Notes: generated from the letters alone by a model not told the origin. Numbered from the stretch's first letter, positions 9,670-18,441 are shown. The stretch: DNA of 64,000 bases from Rhodococcus pyridinivorans (GCF_900105195.1 NZ_FNRX01000002.1:2542001-2606000); one strand, 5' to 3'. A program made the numbers and translations.

Positions 9670-10835
9670 CCGGTGATCTCCCGGCACGCCCGGTAGAAGT
9701 CGGTCCAGTCGCCGCGTTCTCGGACGACGGCCTCGAGATATTCGTTCCAGACCACCCGATCGGAGACAGGGTCCTTGACCACCGACCCCAGGATTCCGGC
9801 CGCAACGTCGGAGGGCCGAAGCACCCCGTCACCGAAGTGCGCCGACAACGCCAGGCCGCCCGTGACCACCGAGATCGCCTCGGCGGTGGACAGCGTGCCC
9901 GACGGGGACTTCAGCTTGGTCCGGCCGTCGGTGGTGACGCCGCTGCGCAACTCCCGGAACACCGTGACGACGCGGCGGATCTCCTCCGCGGCCGCAGGCA
10001 CGGTGGGAAGTTCGAGTGCGGTGCCGAGCTGTTCGACGCGGCGGGTGACGATCGCGACCTCGTCCTCCTCGCTCGCCGGCAACGGCAACACGACGGTGTT
10101 GAACCGTCGACGCAGCGCGGACGACAGGTCGTTGACCCCGCGGTCGCGATCGTTGGCGGTGGCGATGACGTTGAACCCCTTCGTCGCCTGCACCTCGATG
10201 CCGAGTTCGGGGACGGGAAGCGTCTTCTCCGACAGGACGGTGATCAGCGCATCCTGCACGTCGGCGGGGATGCGGGTGAGTTCCTCGATCCGTGCCACGG
10301 CGCCGTCGCGCATCGCGGTCATGACCGGGGAGGCGACCAGCGCGTCGGCGCTCGGCCCTTCGGCGAGCAGCCGCGCGTAGTTCCAGCCGTACCGCACCGA
10401 CTCCTCGGTCGTACCCGCCGTTCCCTGCACGAGCCGGGTCGACGAACCGCTGATCGCGGCGGCGAGATGCTCCGACACCCAGGTCTTCGCGGTACCCGGC
10501 ACACCGAGCAGCAACAGTGCCCGGTCGGTCGCCAGGGTCGCCACGGCAACCTCGATCAACCGGCGCGGACCGACGTACTTCGGGGTGATCACGGTGCCGT
10601 CGGGCAGTTCGCCGCCGAGCAGATAGGTCACCACCGCCCACGGGGACAGTTGCCACGACGGCGGGCGCGGCCGGTCGTCGAGTCGCGCGAGCGCCGCGAG
10701 TTCGTGCGCGTACTGCTGCTCGGCGTGTGGGCGCAGCAGGTCGGTGCCGGACCCGGCGGTCTCGGACGTGCCCGTCTCGGGCATCGCGGCCTCGTCGGTG
10801 CCGACAACTGCAGGGGTCGACTCGAAGTCGGTCAA
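9666..10835 (-). CDS. MoxR-family AAA+ ATPase
   Basis: A 389-residue ATPase with Walker A GVPGTAKT (111-118), a Walker B-like ARIEELTR (181-188), sensor-1 IATAND (224-229) and a conserved ALRRRFN segment carrying the likely arginine finger (240-246). A lid domain follows. I chose TTG 10835 because TTGA overlaps the DUF5691 stop and GAGGAG lies just upstream; ATG at residue 18 is the alternative. It is the probable motor of the five-gene operon. MoxR proteins use ATP hydrolysis as chaperones; the client is unknown here. Confidence 0.85.
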   Translation of the reverse strand: MTDFESTPAVVGTDEAAMPETGTSETAGSGTDLLRPHAEQQYAHELAALARLDDRPRPPSWQLSPWAVVTYLLGGELPDGTVITPKYVGPRRLIEVAVATLATDRALLLLGVPGTAKTWVSEHLAAAISGSSTRLVQGTAGTTEESVRYGWNYARLLAEGPSADALVASPVMTAMRDGAVARIEELTRIPADVQDALITVLSEKTLPVPELGIEVQATKGFNVIATANDRDRGVNDLSSALRRRFNTVVLPLPASEEDEVAIVTRRVEQLGTALELPTVPAAAEEIRRVVTVFRELRSGVTTDGRTKLKSPSGTLSTAEAISVVTGGLALSAHFGDGVLRPSDVAAGILGSVVKDPVSDRVVWNEYLEAVVRERGDWTDFYRACREITG

Positions 10836-12232
10836 CTCAGCTCCTCGTGGATCGTCTTGCGGAGGGTCAGGGTGTCGGCTGCGCTCGCGAACAGGTGCAG
10901 GCGACCGAGATCGTCGGTGCGGTTCGCGGCGTCGGCCAGCAGATCGGCCAGCTCGAACGGTGCCCGGTGGGCGAGCAGCGTCAGGACGTCGCGCACCAGA
11001 CGGGTGGTCGTCAGCTTCGTGTACAGCGCGGTGAGCACCTTCTCGGCGACATCGCGCGGCCACGGCGCCGGGAGCGCGGCGAGCAACGCGTCGTCGAGAA
11101 CCGCGGGCGGCGACGCCTCGCGCAGGTGCGTGAGCAGGATGTCGCGAGGTACGACCCGGGCGACCGATGTGTCGCCGGTGCCGTCGCGTCGCAGCAACGC
11201 CGCGGCCCATCCGCTGTCGCGTTGCCGGACCGCCGCGCGGCCCCACGCGTTCGTCAGTGCCGTGCGGAGGGCGTCGTCGACGTCGAACTCCGGCAGCACC
11301 CCGTCTCCGACGTGCTCGCGCCACACCGACAGCGGAGCGGCCGCGACTGCCGCCACCAGCAGATCGCGGGCCGGACCGTCGGAGAGACCGTCGCGGAGTG
11401 CGCTCTCGTCCGGCCGTTCGGGGACGGCGAGGGTGACGGTCGAGCCGTCGACGAGCAGCCATTGCCGCACTCGTTCGGCCATGCGTCGCGCGAACGCGGA
11501 GTCGGGGAGGCGGGGAAGAAGGTCGAGCGCGACGGCGCGAACCTTGCGGCTACGGTCGTCGAGGGCGCGCTCGAGCAGGTCCTCGTCGTGCGGGCCGAGA
11601 CCGACCGCGAGCAGGGCGACGAGCTCGGCCCGCTGGGCGGCGGTCTGCGCACCCCATGACGCCGCGAGCGTGGCTGTCGCCGCGGCCGGATCGTGTGCGC
11701 GGAGCACCTCGAACCATCGGCGTCGCCGGGCGGGCGGACCGACGTGCCAGGGCGTGTCGTCGAGCGGGTCGGGTGGCAGCAGATCGGCCCATTCCGGGTG
11801 GCGCGCGGCCACCCAGCGCCCGCGGGCGCCGGTGAGAGCGATCAGCCGGTCGCGGTGCACCGCGTCGGTGGTCGCGACGATCAACAGGTCGACCACGATG
11901 TCGTGCGACGCGCGGAGCCGGGCCGCCACCTCGAACCATTCGTCGAGTAGCGGGGAGCGGACGGCGAGCAGCGCGCGCAGGCGTTCAGCAGCCGCGCCGG
12001 GCAGGACGGGACGGTCGTCGTCCGGGGCCGGCGACGGCAGCTCGCGGATCACCGGCACGGTCGCGGCGGTGAGGAAGGTCGCCTCCAGGGCGGCAGCGGC
12101 GAGCAGTGTCGCGGCGGGGTCTCCGGCGAGTTCGCCCGCGGCACCGGCCGTGTGCAGCGCGCCGAACTCCGGAGCGGAGCGTGCCGTTCCGAGAAGTGCT
12201 GCGGCCGTCAGCGATTCGGGCAAGGCGGTCAC
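10832..12232 (-). CDS. DUF5691 domain protein
   Basis: A 466-residue, Ala/Leu/Arg-rich protein that looks all-helical, with repeats of the type ALDDRSRKVRAVALDLLPRLPDSAFA that resemble HEAT-like units. No catalytic motif is visible. Its ATG overlaps the SWIM gene stop (ATGA), and its stop overlaps the MoxR start. In this context it is probably a scaffold or adaptor; the function is unknown. Confidence 0.75.
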   Translation of the reverse strand: MTALPESLTAAALLGTARSAPEFGALHTAGAAGELAGDPAATLLAAAALEATFLTAATVPVIRELPSPAPDDDRPVLPGAAAERLRALLAVRSPLLDEWFEVAARLRASHDIVVDLLIVATTDAVHRDRLIALTGARGRWVAARHPEWADLLPPDPLDDTPWHVGPPARRRRWFEVLRAHDPAAATATLAASWGAQTAAQRAELVALLAVGLGPHDEDLLERALDDRSRKVRAVALDLLPRLPDSAFARRMAERVRQWLLVDGSTVTLAVPERPDESALRDGLSDGPARDLLVAAVAAAPLSVWREHVGDGVLPEFDVDDALRTALTNAWGRAAVRQRDSGWAAALLRRDGTGDTSVARVVPRDILLTHLREASPPAVLDDALLAALPAPWPRDVAEKVLTALYTKLTTTRLVRDVLTLLAHRAPFELADLLADAANRTDDLGRLHLFASAADTLTLRKTIHEELS

Positions 12233-13518
12233 CAGGTCATCACCTGTCCTCCGGTGAACAGTGAGACGGGAGCGAGAGCGGTTCCGTCCCAGTCGCCGCA
12301 GACCGTCACGGGACGGCCTCCCGCGACGGCGTGCAGCCGCCAGCGGCTGTCGTCGTCACCGGCCAGCGGCAGTGCCCGTCCGGACGGGTCGACGACGTAC
12401 CAGCCGTCCTCGCTGTCGGTGGGAGTGACCGCGTCGAGCAGGACGGGCCAGGTGCGCAACCACGGATCTGCTCCGCGCATGCGGGCGTACTCGTCCAGCG
12501 CAGCGTCGAGTCCGGTGGCGGGCAGGGTCGTGAACGGCTCCGTCTCCCCGTGCTGCCGGCCGAGTACGGCTCGCAGTGGGGCCGCGCCGGGGTAGAAGTG
12601 CAGATCGGCGTCGACCAGCGAACCGGGGAAGGGGAGGGGCGTGGCGAAACGCGCTGTGCCATGAGCGAAGTCGAGCAGGATCGCCCAGCGTCCGCTCGAC
12701 CTCCCCCGAAGCCACGTCTTGCGGTTGAACATCCGGCTCTCCTCGGTGACGCGCACGGCGAGGACCTGCCAGCGGTCGCGCACAGCCGGTTCGGCGCGGA
12801 CCTCCTCGCTGCGGGTGCCGAAACCGAGATGGGTCTGCAGCGCACGCAGGAGCGGCCTCGGCAGCTCGTCGCGCTGCCGGTACGCCACGGCCATGACGTG
12901 CAGGCGCGCATACTCTTCGAGCAGCCTGGCGGGCCAATCGGTTTCGTCGTTCACGACGGCGGCCAGAGCGCGCAGTGCCGACGCCGCGCCGGGAGCCTGG
13001 GCATCCACCATGCGGGCAGCGATCGCCTCGTAGATGTCGTAGCCGTGATCCACCGCCCCGAGGCCGTGCCGGATGCGGTCGGTGAGCCAGCGGTCGAGGT
13101 CGTCGAGTCCTGCCGCGACCCGCTCGGCGCGACGCCGGGCGGTCGCAGGGTCGGGCGCCTTGACCGGCTCGTCCGCCGGTGCGGGAAGTGTGGTGGACGC
13201 GATGCGGGCGGCGAGCCATCCGGTCACGAAGTCGGGCGCCTGCGCGGCCGGCACGGCACCCTCGGACCAGCGCACGAGCAGTGACAGGGCGTGCTTGCAG
13301 GGCAGCTTCCGGCTCGGGCACGTGCACGTGTAGGCGGGAGCGCTCGGGTCGATCGCCGTGCGGTACGGCGTGGTGCCGCGTCCGCGGCACAGTCCCCACA
13401 GGGCGGTGGTGTCGTGACCGGTCTCGAGCCATGCGGAGGCGACGCCGCGCGCAGCCGTCATCGAGGACGGATCGGGCGCGACGGCGTTGATCTGCTGGAG
13501 GGTCCAGGGGGCGGTCAC
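12229..13518 (-). CDS. SWIM zinc-finger domain protein
   Basis: A 429-residue protein with a SWIM zinc-finger CxCx6CxH (CTCPSRKLPCKH, Cys65, Cys67, Cys74, His76), followed by an Ala/Arg-rich helical region and a C-terminal part with Trp-rich segments. SWIM fingers bind nucleic acid or protein. It is the first gene of the five-gene operon and probably provides target recognition. Upstream, 42 bp separate it from the convergent-side end of the TetR gene, so the operon promoter must lie within or close to that space. Confidence 0.8.
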   Translation of the reverse strand: MTAPWTLQQINAVAPDPSSMTAARGVASAWLETGHDTTALWGLCRGRGTTPYRTAIDPSAPAYTCTCPSRKLPCKHALSLLVRWSEGAVPAAQAPDFVTGWLAARIASTTLPAPADEPVKAPDPATARRRAERVAAGLDDLDRWLTDRIRHGLGAVDHGYDIYEAIAARMVDAQAPGAASALRALAAVVNDETDWPARLLEEYARLHVMAVAYRQRDELPRPLLRALQTHLGFGTRSEEVRAEPAVRDRWQVLAVRVTEESRMFNRKTWLRGRSSGRWAILLDFAHGTARFATPLPFPGSLVDADLHFYPGAAPLRAVLGRQHGETEPFTTLPATGLDAALDEYARMRGADPWLRTWPVLLDAVTPTDSEDGWYVVDPSGRALPLAGDDDSRWRLHAVAGGRPVTVCGDWDGTALAPVSLFTGGQVMTW

Positions 13519-13560
13519 GAGCGTCGAAGGTAGGAGACGGGTCCGACAGGAACGGCGGGA

Positions 13561-14187
13561 TCAGGATGTCGCACGGGTCTCCAGACGTGCGCGGATGCCG
13601 TCGACGAACAACCGCAGACCGAATTCGAACCGGACGGCGGGGTCGCCGTCGAGCAGGTCGTCGTCGGCCTCGGCCGGCTGTTCGGTCGCGACATCGGGGG
13701 AGAGAGGTGCGCGCGTGAGCGCACCGAGTTGCTCGAGTTGCGCGCGGGACTGCTCGTCGACGGTGTGGCCGAGCACGTAGTGCAGCAGCGCGTAGCCGGT
13801 CAGTTCTGCGTACGCCCGGGACAGACCCGCACGTTCGGCGGTGGCCACGAAGGCGTCGCGGGCCCGGGAAGTGGTCAGCCGGGAGGCGTAGCTCGAGGCG
13901 ACGAGTTCGGCGCCGTCGCGATGGGCGAGCAGCGCGGCGCGGAAACGGTGCGCCAGCTCGGAGAGGGCGTCGTCCCAGACATCGCTCGCGGGCGGCTCGT
14001 CGACACCATCGAGGATGCGGTCCGCCATGGCGCCGAGCAGGGTCTGCTTGTTCGGGAAGTGCCAGTACAACGCACCGGGCTGGACGCCGAGCGACGACGC
14101 GAGCTTGCGCATCGTCAGGTCGCCGAGCCCGTACTCGTCGAGGATCGCCATGGCGCCGTCGAGGACGTCGCCGCGTCGCAACTGCAC
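13561..14187 (-). CDS. bioQ: TetR-family repressor, BioQ-like
   Basis: A 208-residue regulator. An N-terminal helix-turn-helix (residues 5-50, TMRKLASSLGVQPGALYWHFPNKQTLL) is followed by a larger ligand domain of the TetR_C type. It diverges from bioB, and the intergenic region holds two TGAAC-N3-GTTCA palindromes. The C. glutamicum biotin repressor BioQ (TetR family) is reported to bind TGAAC-N3-GTTAC, which makes a BioQ role the best reading. The effector is unknown from sequence. Confidence 0.75.
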   Translation of the reverse strand: MQLRRGDVLDGAMAILDEYGLGDLTMRKLASSLGVQPGALYWHFPNKQTLLGAMADRILDGVDEPPASDVWDDALSELAHRFRAALLAHRDGAELVASSYASRLTTSRARDAFVATAERAGLSRAYAELTGYALLHYVLGHTVDEQSRAQLEQLGALTRAPLSPDVATEQPAEADDDLLDGDPAVRFEFGLRLFVDGIRARLETRATS

Positions 14188-14265
14188 TGCTCTTCTGCTC
14201 CCGCTTCTCCCACTGCCCGCGGCGGTACCGCGCCACCGGGGATCCGAACCGAAGGATTCGTGCCT

Positions 14266-14295
14266 TTGACACTATCGGACGCTTCGCCCTAACCT
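14266..14295 (+). promoter_or_regulatory. bioB promoter
   Basis: TTGACA (14266-14271) and TAACCT (14290-14295) are separated by 18 bp. The predicted transcript begins about 14302, inside the first BioQ palindrome, so bound repressor would block initiation. Confidence 0.55.
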
Positions 14296-14322
14296 GAACG
14301 CTGTTCAATTGAACGATGTTCA
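14295..14322. promoter_or_regulatory. double BioQ-type operator
   Basis: Two perfect palindromes TGAAC-N3-GTTCA lie at 14295-14307 and 14310-14322, 15 bp centre to centre. The junction GTTCAATTGAAC is itself palindromic. They overlap the -10 and +1 of the bioB promoter and are close to the consensus TGAAC-N3-GTTAC reported for corynebacterial BioQ. Confidence 0.7.
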
Positions 14323-14348
14323 AGTTCTCGCCACCCCAGGAGACGGCA

Positions 14349-15362
14349 GTGACCCAGGAGCCCGCCCGCACCGACATCCTCGACATCGCTCGCGACCAGG
14401 TGCTCCGTCGCGGCATCGGTTTCGACCGCGACCAGACCCTCGAGGTCCTGCAGCTGCCGGACGATCGCATCGACGACCTGCTGGCGGTCGCCCACGACGT
14501 GCGCATGGCGTGGTGCGGACCGGAGGTCGAGGTCGAGGGGATCATCAGCCTCAAGACCGGTGGCTGCCCAGAGGACTGCCATTTCTGCTCGCAGTCCGGC
14601 CTGTTCGCCTCCCCGGTGCGGGCCGCCCGGCTCGACATCCCGTCGCTCGTCGAGGCCGCGAAGCAGACCGCCAAGACCGGAGCCACCGAGTTCTGCATCG
14701 TCGCGGCCGTACGCGGACCCGACGAACGCCTCCTCGCGCAGGTCGCGGCCGGTATCGAGGCGATCCGCAACGAGGTCGACATCCAGATCGCGTGCTCGCT
14801 CGGCATGCTCACCCAGGAACAGGTCGACCGACTCGTCGCGATGGGTGTGCACCGCTACAACCACAACCTCGAGACCGCCCGCTCGCACTTCCCGAATGTC
14901 GTCACCACCCACACCTGGGAGGAGCGCTTCGAGACGCTGCGCATGGTCCGCGAGGCGGGTATGGAGGTGTGCTGCGGAGGCATCCTCGGAATGGGTGAAA
15001 CCGTCGAGCAGCGAGCCGAATTCGCAGCCGACCTCGCGGCGCTCGAACCCGACGAGGTGCCGCTGAATTTCCTCAATCCGCGCCCCGGCACCCCTTTCGG
15101 GGATCTCGAGGTGCTGCCCGCCACCGAGGCGCTCAAGGCGGTGGCGGCCTTCCGATTGGCGTTGCCGCGCACCATCCTCCGGTTCGCCGGTGGCCGCGAG
15201 ATCACGCTCGGCGACCTCGGCGCGCAGAAGGGGATCCTCGGCGGGATCAACGCCGTCATCGTCGGCAACTACCTCACCACGCTCGGCCGACCGGCAGAGA
15301 CCGACCTCGATCTGCTCGGCGAACTCAAGATGCCGATCAAGGCCCTCGGCGAGACGATCTGA
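14349..15362 (+). CDS. bioB: biotin synthase
   Basis: A radical-SAM enzyme of 337 residues that inserts sulfur into dethiobiotin. The SAM-cluster motif is C73-x3-C77-x2-C80 ([10 protein letters not shown]), with downstream GGILGMGET and the C-terminal NYLTTLGRP typical of BioB. An in-frame ATG at 14316 lies inside the operator and close to the predicted transcription start. GTG 14349 has CAGGAG 7 nt upstream and is the better start. Its stop overlaps bsaP (TGATG). Confidence 0.95.
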   Translation: MTQEPARTDILDIARDQVLRRGIGFDRDQTLEVLQLPDDRIDDLLAVAHDVRMAWCGPEVEVEGIISLKTGGCPEDCHFCSQSGLFASPVRAARLDIPSLVEAAKQTAKTGATEFCIVAAVRGPDERLLAQVAAGIEAIRNEVDIQIACSLGMLTQEQVDRLVAMGVHRYNHNLETARSHFPNVVTTHTWEERFETLRMVREAGMEVCCGGILGMGETVEQRAEFAADLAALEPDEVPLNFLNPRPGTPFGDLEVLPATEALKAVAAFRLALPRTILRFAGGREITLGDLGAQKGILGGINAVIVGNYLTTLGRPAETDLDLLGELKMPIKALGETI

Positions 15363-15562
15363 TGTTCGATCCGTTCACCGGCGAAGCGATCGTCGACGGG
15401 ACGATCCGAACCCGTTCCACAGCAGTGCAACTCGGGCTCGAACCGCCGCGCTTCTGCGCGCAGTGCGGTCGCCGGATGATCGTCCAGATCGCGCCGGACG
15501 GGTGGTGGGCACGGTGCTCGCGCCACGGGACCGTCGACTCGGTGATGAGCGAACAACGCTGA
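15362..15562 (+). CDS. bsaP: biotin synthase auxiliary protein BsaP
   Basis: A 66-residue protein with FCAQCGRRM (Cys32, Cys35) and WARCSRHG (Cys52), which suggests a small metal- or cluster-binding fold. It begins on the last base of the bioB coding region, the position of Rv1590 in M. tuberculosis. BsaP was recently reported to be required by mycobacterial-type biotin synthases to turn dethiobiotin into biotin. The identification is by position, size and Cys pattern. Confidence 0.8.
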   Translation: MFDPFTGEAIVDGTIRTRSTAVQLGLEPPRFCAQCGRRMIVQIAPDGWWARCSRHGTVDSVMSEQR

Positions 15563-15616
15563 CCTACCGTGGCGCGTCTCGGATCGTGCCGGGCCGACTG
15601 CGCGACCGATTCGCGA

Positions 15617-15644
15617 AAGTTACGGCGACCGAACGATGTAACTT
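15617..15644. promoter_or_regulatory. inverted repeat and leaderless promoter of the GNAT gene
   Basis: AAGTTAC (15617-15623) and GTAACTT (15638-15644) form a 7-bp inverted repeat with a 14-bp spacer. The right arm contains TAACTT (15639-15644), a -10-like hexamer exactly 7 nt before the ATG at 15652. A repressor bound here would cover the promoter; none is encoded next to it. Confidence 0.4.
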
Positions 15645-15651
15645 CGTGTGC

Positions 15652-16185
15652 ATGCTGAATACTCGACTGCTGCCGTTACGCAACGACCGAGCACAGCTGC
15701 GGGCGATGATCGGCGACGACGCGGCCGCCTACGCCGCCGGGACGGCAGATCCACTCGTGCGCCGGTACGCGCACCTGCCCGAACCGGCGTATACGGAAGC
15801 GTCCGTCGCAGCGTTGATAGACGGCGCGATTCGGCACGGGCTGGAGCGCGGAGATCTGGCCGTACTGACGATCGCCGATCCGGAGACCGATCGCTTTGCC
15901 GGTAGCCTGGTGTTGTTCGACATCGCCGACGAGGAGGCAGAAGTCGGATTCTGGTTGCATCCGCACGGTCGTGGGGAAGGGCTCGCTGCCGATGCACTCG
16001 AACTTGCGGCCGAGCTCGCGCGGCGCAGCGGATTACTTCGCCTGACCGCGCGCACCCTCCCCGAGAACGAAGCATCACAGCGCGTGCTCGAGCGGTGTGG
16101 TTACATCCGCGGTGACCGAACCCGGACCGTCACTCCGTCGGGGGCGGAAGCCCTCGCCGTGCACTACTCACGGGATCTCGGATGA
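15652..16185 (+). CDS. GNAT family N-acetyltransferase
   Basis: A 177-residue single-domain acetyltransferase of the RimJ/RimL type. EVGFWLHPHGRGEGLAADAL carries the acetyl-CoA pyrophosphate loop (HGRGEG), followed by RLTARTLPENEASQRVLERCGY, the usual motif B. The acceptor is unknown. I place the start at ATG 15652, without a ribosome binding site, because a TAACTT hexamer 7 nt upstream suggests a leaderless mRNA. The gene is convergent with the DUF488 gene. Confidence 0.8.
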   Translation: MLNTRLLPLRNDRAQLRAMIGDDAAAYAAGTADPLVRRYAHLPEPAYTEASVAALIDGAIRHGLERGDLAVLTIADPETDRFAGSLVLFDIADEEAEVGFWLHPHGRGEGLAADALELAAELARRSGLLRLTARTLPENEASQRVLERCGYIRGDRTRTVTPSGAEALAVHYSRDLG

Positions 16186-16223
16186 TGCGTGTTGTCGCTG
16201 TCTCCCGGGCGGGGCGAGCACGC

Positions 16224-16240
16224 GGGCCTCTGCGAGGCTC
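16224..16240. terminator. short hairpin between convergent GNAT and DUF488 genes
   Basis: GGGCCTC (16224-16230) pairs with GAGGCTC (16234-16240) across a 3-nt loop, with one G-U pair. It lies between two converging genes and may end both transcripts. Confidence 0.35.
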
Positions 16241-16246
16241 GGAACG

Positions 16247-16813
16247 CTACGGGAGCTCACGTTCTTCGGCAGGATAGGTCACGATCCCGTCGGAACCCAC
16301 CGACGGCGTCGCGCCCCACTGTCCCAGTTCGTGCTGTCGCGGCTTCGCGTTGTTGACGAGATGCACGACGGTCCATCCCCGTGCGGCGAGGGTGTTCGCG
16401 ATCAACAGTCGGTGACAGCGCCACGGCATCGGCTCGCCGCACATGATCGCGACGTGCCGATGCTCGGCCAGTTCGGTAAGGCGCTCCAATCCGGCCTCGA
16501 AGTCGTCGGTGAGGGTGTAATCGGCGTAGTTCTTGAAACTCGCGTTCTTCCAGCCCGCGTTGACGGCCGGATCGATGCCCTTCTGCTTGGGGCGCCTGCC
16601 ACCGAGTTCGGTGAGGTGCAGATAGCCGATCCCGGCGCTGTCGAGCCAGGACGGCATCTCGTCGGCGTCGAACTGCGGGCTGCGGCGCGAACCGGGCATC
16701 TTCCGCACGTCGACGACGAGTTCGATGTCGGCCGAGGTCAGCGTGTCGAGCAGGACGGACTGCGGGCACGTCCAGTGGCCGATGGTCCACAGGACGCGGG
16801 TGTCGGCACTCAT
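16247..16813 (-). CDS. DUF488 domain protein
   Basis: A 188-residue protein of the DUF488 family. It begins LWTIGHWTCPQSVLLDTL and contains LVVDVRKMPGSRRSPQFD, IGYLHLTELGGRR and VAIMCGEPMPWRCHR, the last holding the conserved Cys and His. The biochemical role of the family is not settled. ATG 16813 is preferred; ATG 16822 is three codons longer, and the GGGAGG between them sits too close to the first to decide. It lies downstream of the isomerase-family gene, in the same direction. Confidence 0.8.
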   Translation of the reverse strand: MSADTRVLWTIGHWTCPQSVLLDTLTSADIELVVDVRKMPGSRRSPQFDADEMPSWLDSAGIGYLHLTELGGRRPKQKGIDPAVNAGWKNASFKNYADYTLTDDFEAGLERLTELAEHRHVAIMCGEPMPWRCHRLLIANTLAARGWTVVHLVNNAKPRQHELGQWGATPSVGSDGIVTYPAEERELP

Positions 16814-16829
16814 GCCTCCCATCGTGCCA

Positions 16830-17477
16830 TCACGCGTGCGCCAGCCGGCGGCGCAGTTCGCCGGCGCCGTCGCCCTCCAATCGGGACAACCCCGCGCGAC
16901 GGCCCGAGAGCAGCAGCAGGATCGCGGAGATCGGTCCCCGCACCTCGGGTCCGGAACCGGAGGACCACTCGGTATCGGTTGCGCTGAAACGGAATCCGTC
17001 GAGCGGGACGTCGGCGAAGACCCGGGCCTTCCCGGTGCCGCGGGTGGACCACATCCGACTGGCCCCCGCCGCCGCGGCATCCGGTGGCATCGGCAGGTCG
17101 AGCTGCAACGGCACCGCGATGTCCTGACCGTGGACGAGCAGATCGATCATGGCCTCGAGCGGGGTGATGCCCACATTGTGCCGCCGGGAGCCGATCATTC
17201 CCCGGAGGTCGGCGATCAACTCCTGCGTCGGTCGCCGGGCACGGTCGCGAGAGGACTCGCGGATGATCGTGTTCACCCCGCCGCGATGACGCACGACCAT
17301 CCGGACGAAATCGACCACGGTGAGCTGCTGCAACGTGAGGTGCGCGGCGACGTCGCGCACGGTCCAGCCCTCGCACAGCGACGGCCGGCGCCACTCGTCC
17401 TCGGTCAGTTGTTCCAGCAGGTCTGCAGTTCGTGCGCGCTGCTCGTCGATGGTGTTCCAGATGTCGTCGACGTTCAT
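16830..17477 (-). CDS. maleylpyruvate isomerase-family mycothiol-dependent protein (DinB-like)
   Basis: A 215-residue protein with the four-helix MDMPI_N/DinB-like fold. MNVDDIWNTIDEQRARTADLLEQL, then PSLCEGWTVRDVAAHL with the conserved metal-binding His, and later DLLVHGQDIAVPL. Family members use mycothiol as cofactor in actinobacteria, but the substrate here is unknown. The ATG is preceded by AGGTGA. It may be co-transcribed with the DUF488 gene 17 bp downstream. Confidence 0.78.
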   Translation of the reverse strand: MNVDDIWNTIDEQRARTADLLEQLTEDEWRRPSLCEGWTVRDVAAHLTLQQLTVVDFVRMVVRHRGGVNTIIRESSRDRARRPTQELIADLRGMIGSRRHNVGITPLEAMIDLLVHGQDIAVPLQLDLPMPPDAAAAGASRMWSTRGTGKARVFADVPLDGFRFSATDTEWSSGSGPEVRGPISAILLLLSGRRAGLSRLEGDGAGELRRRLAHA

Positions 17478-17522
17478 GGGATCACCTGACCTGGGGTCCG
17501 CCCGACACACGATCTGCCCATT

Positions 17523-18422
17523 CTAGATCGCGGATCGCTCCCCACTCACGGATTCCAATGCCGGTACGGCATCTTCCGCGGCACGGCTCACCGACTCCCA
17601 CTCGAGCCAGGTGGCAATCTTCTCCCGGGTGGCGGCCACGGCCGCATCCAGGACGGCATTGCCCAGGACGATGCGTCGAGGTGGCCGGTCGGCATCGACG
17701 ACCTCGAGCAGTGCCCGCGCGGCCAGGGCGGGGTGGCTGTCGATGCTCGTGGACGCGCTCTGCTTTTCGATCTCGGCTCGCAGCGAGTCGTAGTCCGATC
17801 GCGGAGTGCTCACCGTCATGGTGGTGTAGAGATCGGTCCGGTAGCCGCCCGGTTCGACGATCGTGACGTCGATGCCGAAATGCGCGGCCTCGACGGCCAG
17901 GGCTTCACTGAGTCCTTCGAGGGCGAACTTGCTCGCGCTGTACAGCCCTGTGCCGGGCCCGCTCAGTACGCCCCCGATGCTCGAGATCTGCACGAGATGC
18001 CCGCGTCCTCGGCTCCGGAAGGCCGCCATGGCGGCCTGGCTGACCCACATCGCTCCGAAGAAGTTCGTCTCGAACTGTGCACGCGCCTGCTCCTCGGTGA
18101 ACTCCTCGACGAATCCGTAGGCCATGGTGCCCGCGTTGTCGACGACGATGTCGAGGCCTCCGAAATGCTCGCGGGCGGTGTCGAAAGCGGCGAACACCGC
18201 CGTGCGATCGGTGACGTCGGCCGGGAGTCGGAGGAGACGTTCCGGATCCCGGGGGAGATCGGCCGATTCGATCGATCGGGAGACGGCCACGACGTTGTCG
18301 CCTCTCGACAGCGCCGCACGGGCGAACTCCCTGCCCAGGCCGCGGCTCGCGCCGGTGATCAACCAGGTGCGGGGACGGACGCCGGGGGTGGCGGGGGACG
18401 CGGTCGTCGGTTGGGTCTTCAA
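17523..18422 (-). CDS. SDR family NAD(P)-dependent oxidoreductase
   Basis: A 299-residue classical short-chain dehydrogenase with the cofactor motif TGASRGLG (24-31 region), NNAG-like VDNAGT, catalytic Ser in QISSIGG and the YSASK active-site Tyr/Lys. I chose TTG 18422 because AGGAG sits 7 nt upstream; an upstream in-frame ATG at 18464 would place the operator palindrome inside the gene. It is divergent from a TetR gene with a palindrome between them. The substrate is unknown. Confidence 0.82.
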   Translation of the reverse strand: MKTQPTTASPATPGVRPRTWLITGASRGLGREFARAALSRGDNVVAVSRSIESADLPRDPERLLRLPADVTDRTAVFAAFDTAREHFGGLDIVVDNAGTMAYGFVEEFTEEQARAQFETNFFGAMWVSQAAMAAFRSRGRGHLVQISSIGGVLSGPGTGLYSASKFALEGLSEALAVEAAHFGIDVTIVEPGGYRTDLYTTMTVSTPRSDYDSLRAEIEKQSASTSIDSHPALAARALLEVVDADRPPRRIVLGNAVLDAAVAATREKIATWLEWESVSRAAEDAVPALESVSGERSAI

Positions 18423-18441
18423 TGCATATCTCCTGAGTGAG

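Noticed and set aside
10836..11462. N-terminal extension of the MoxR ATPase frame by about 200 codons
   Set aside because: The extension is Arg-rich shadow of the DUF5691 gene; TTG 10835 with a 4-bp overlap is the natural start.
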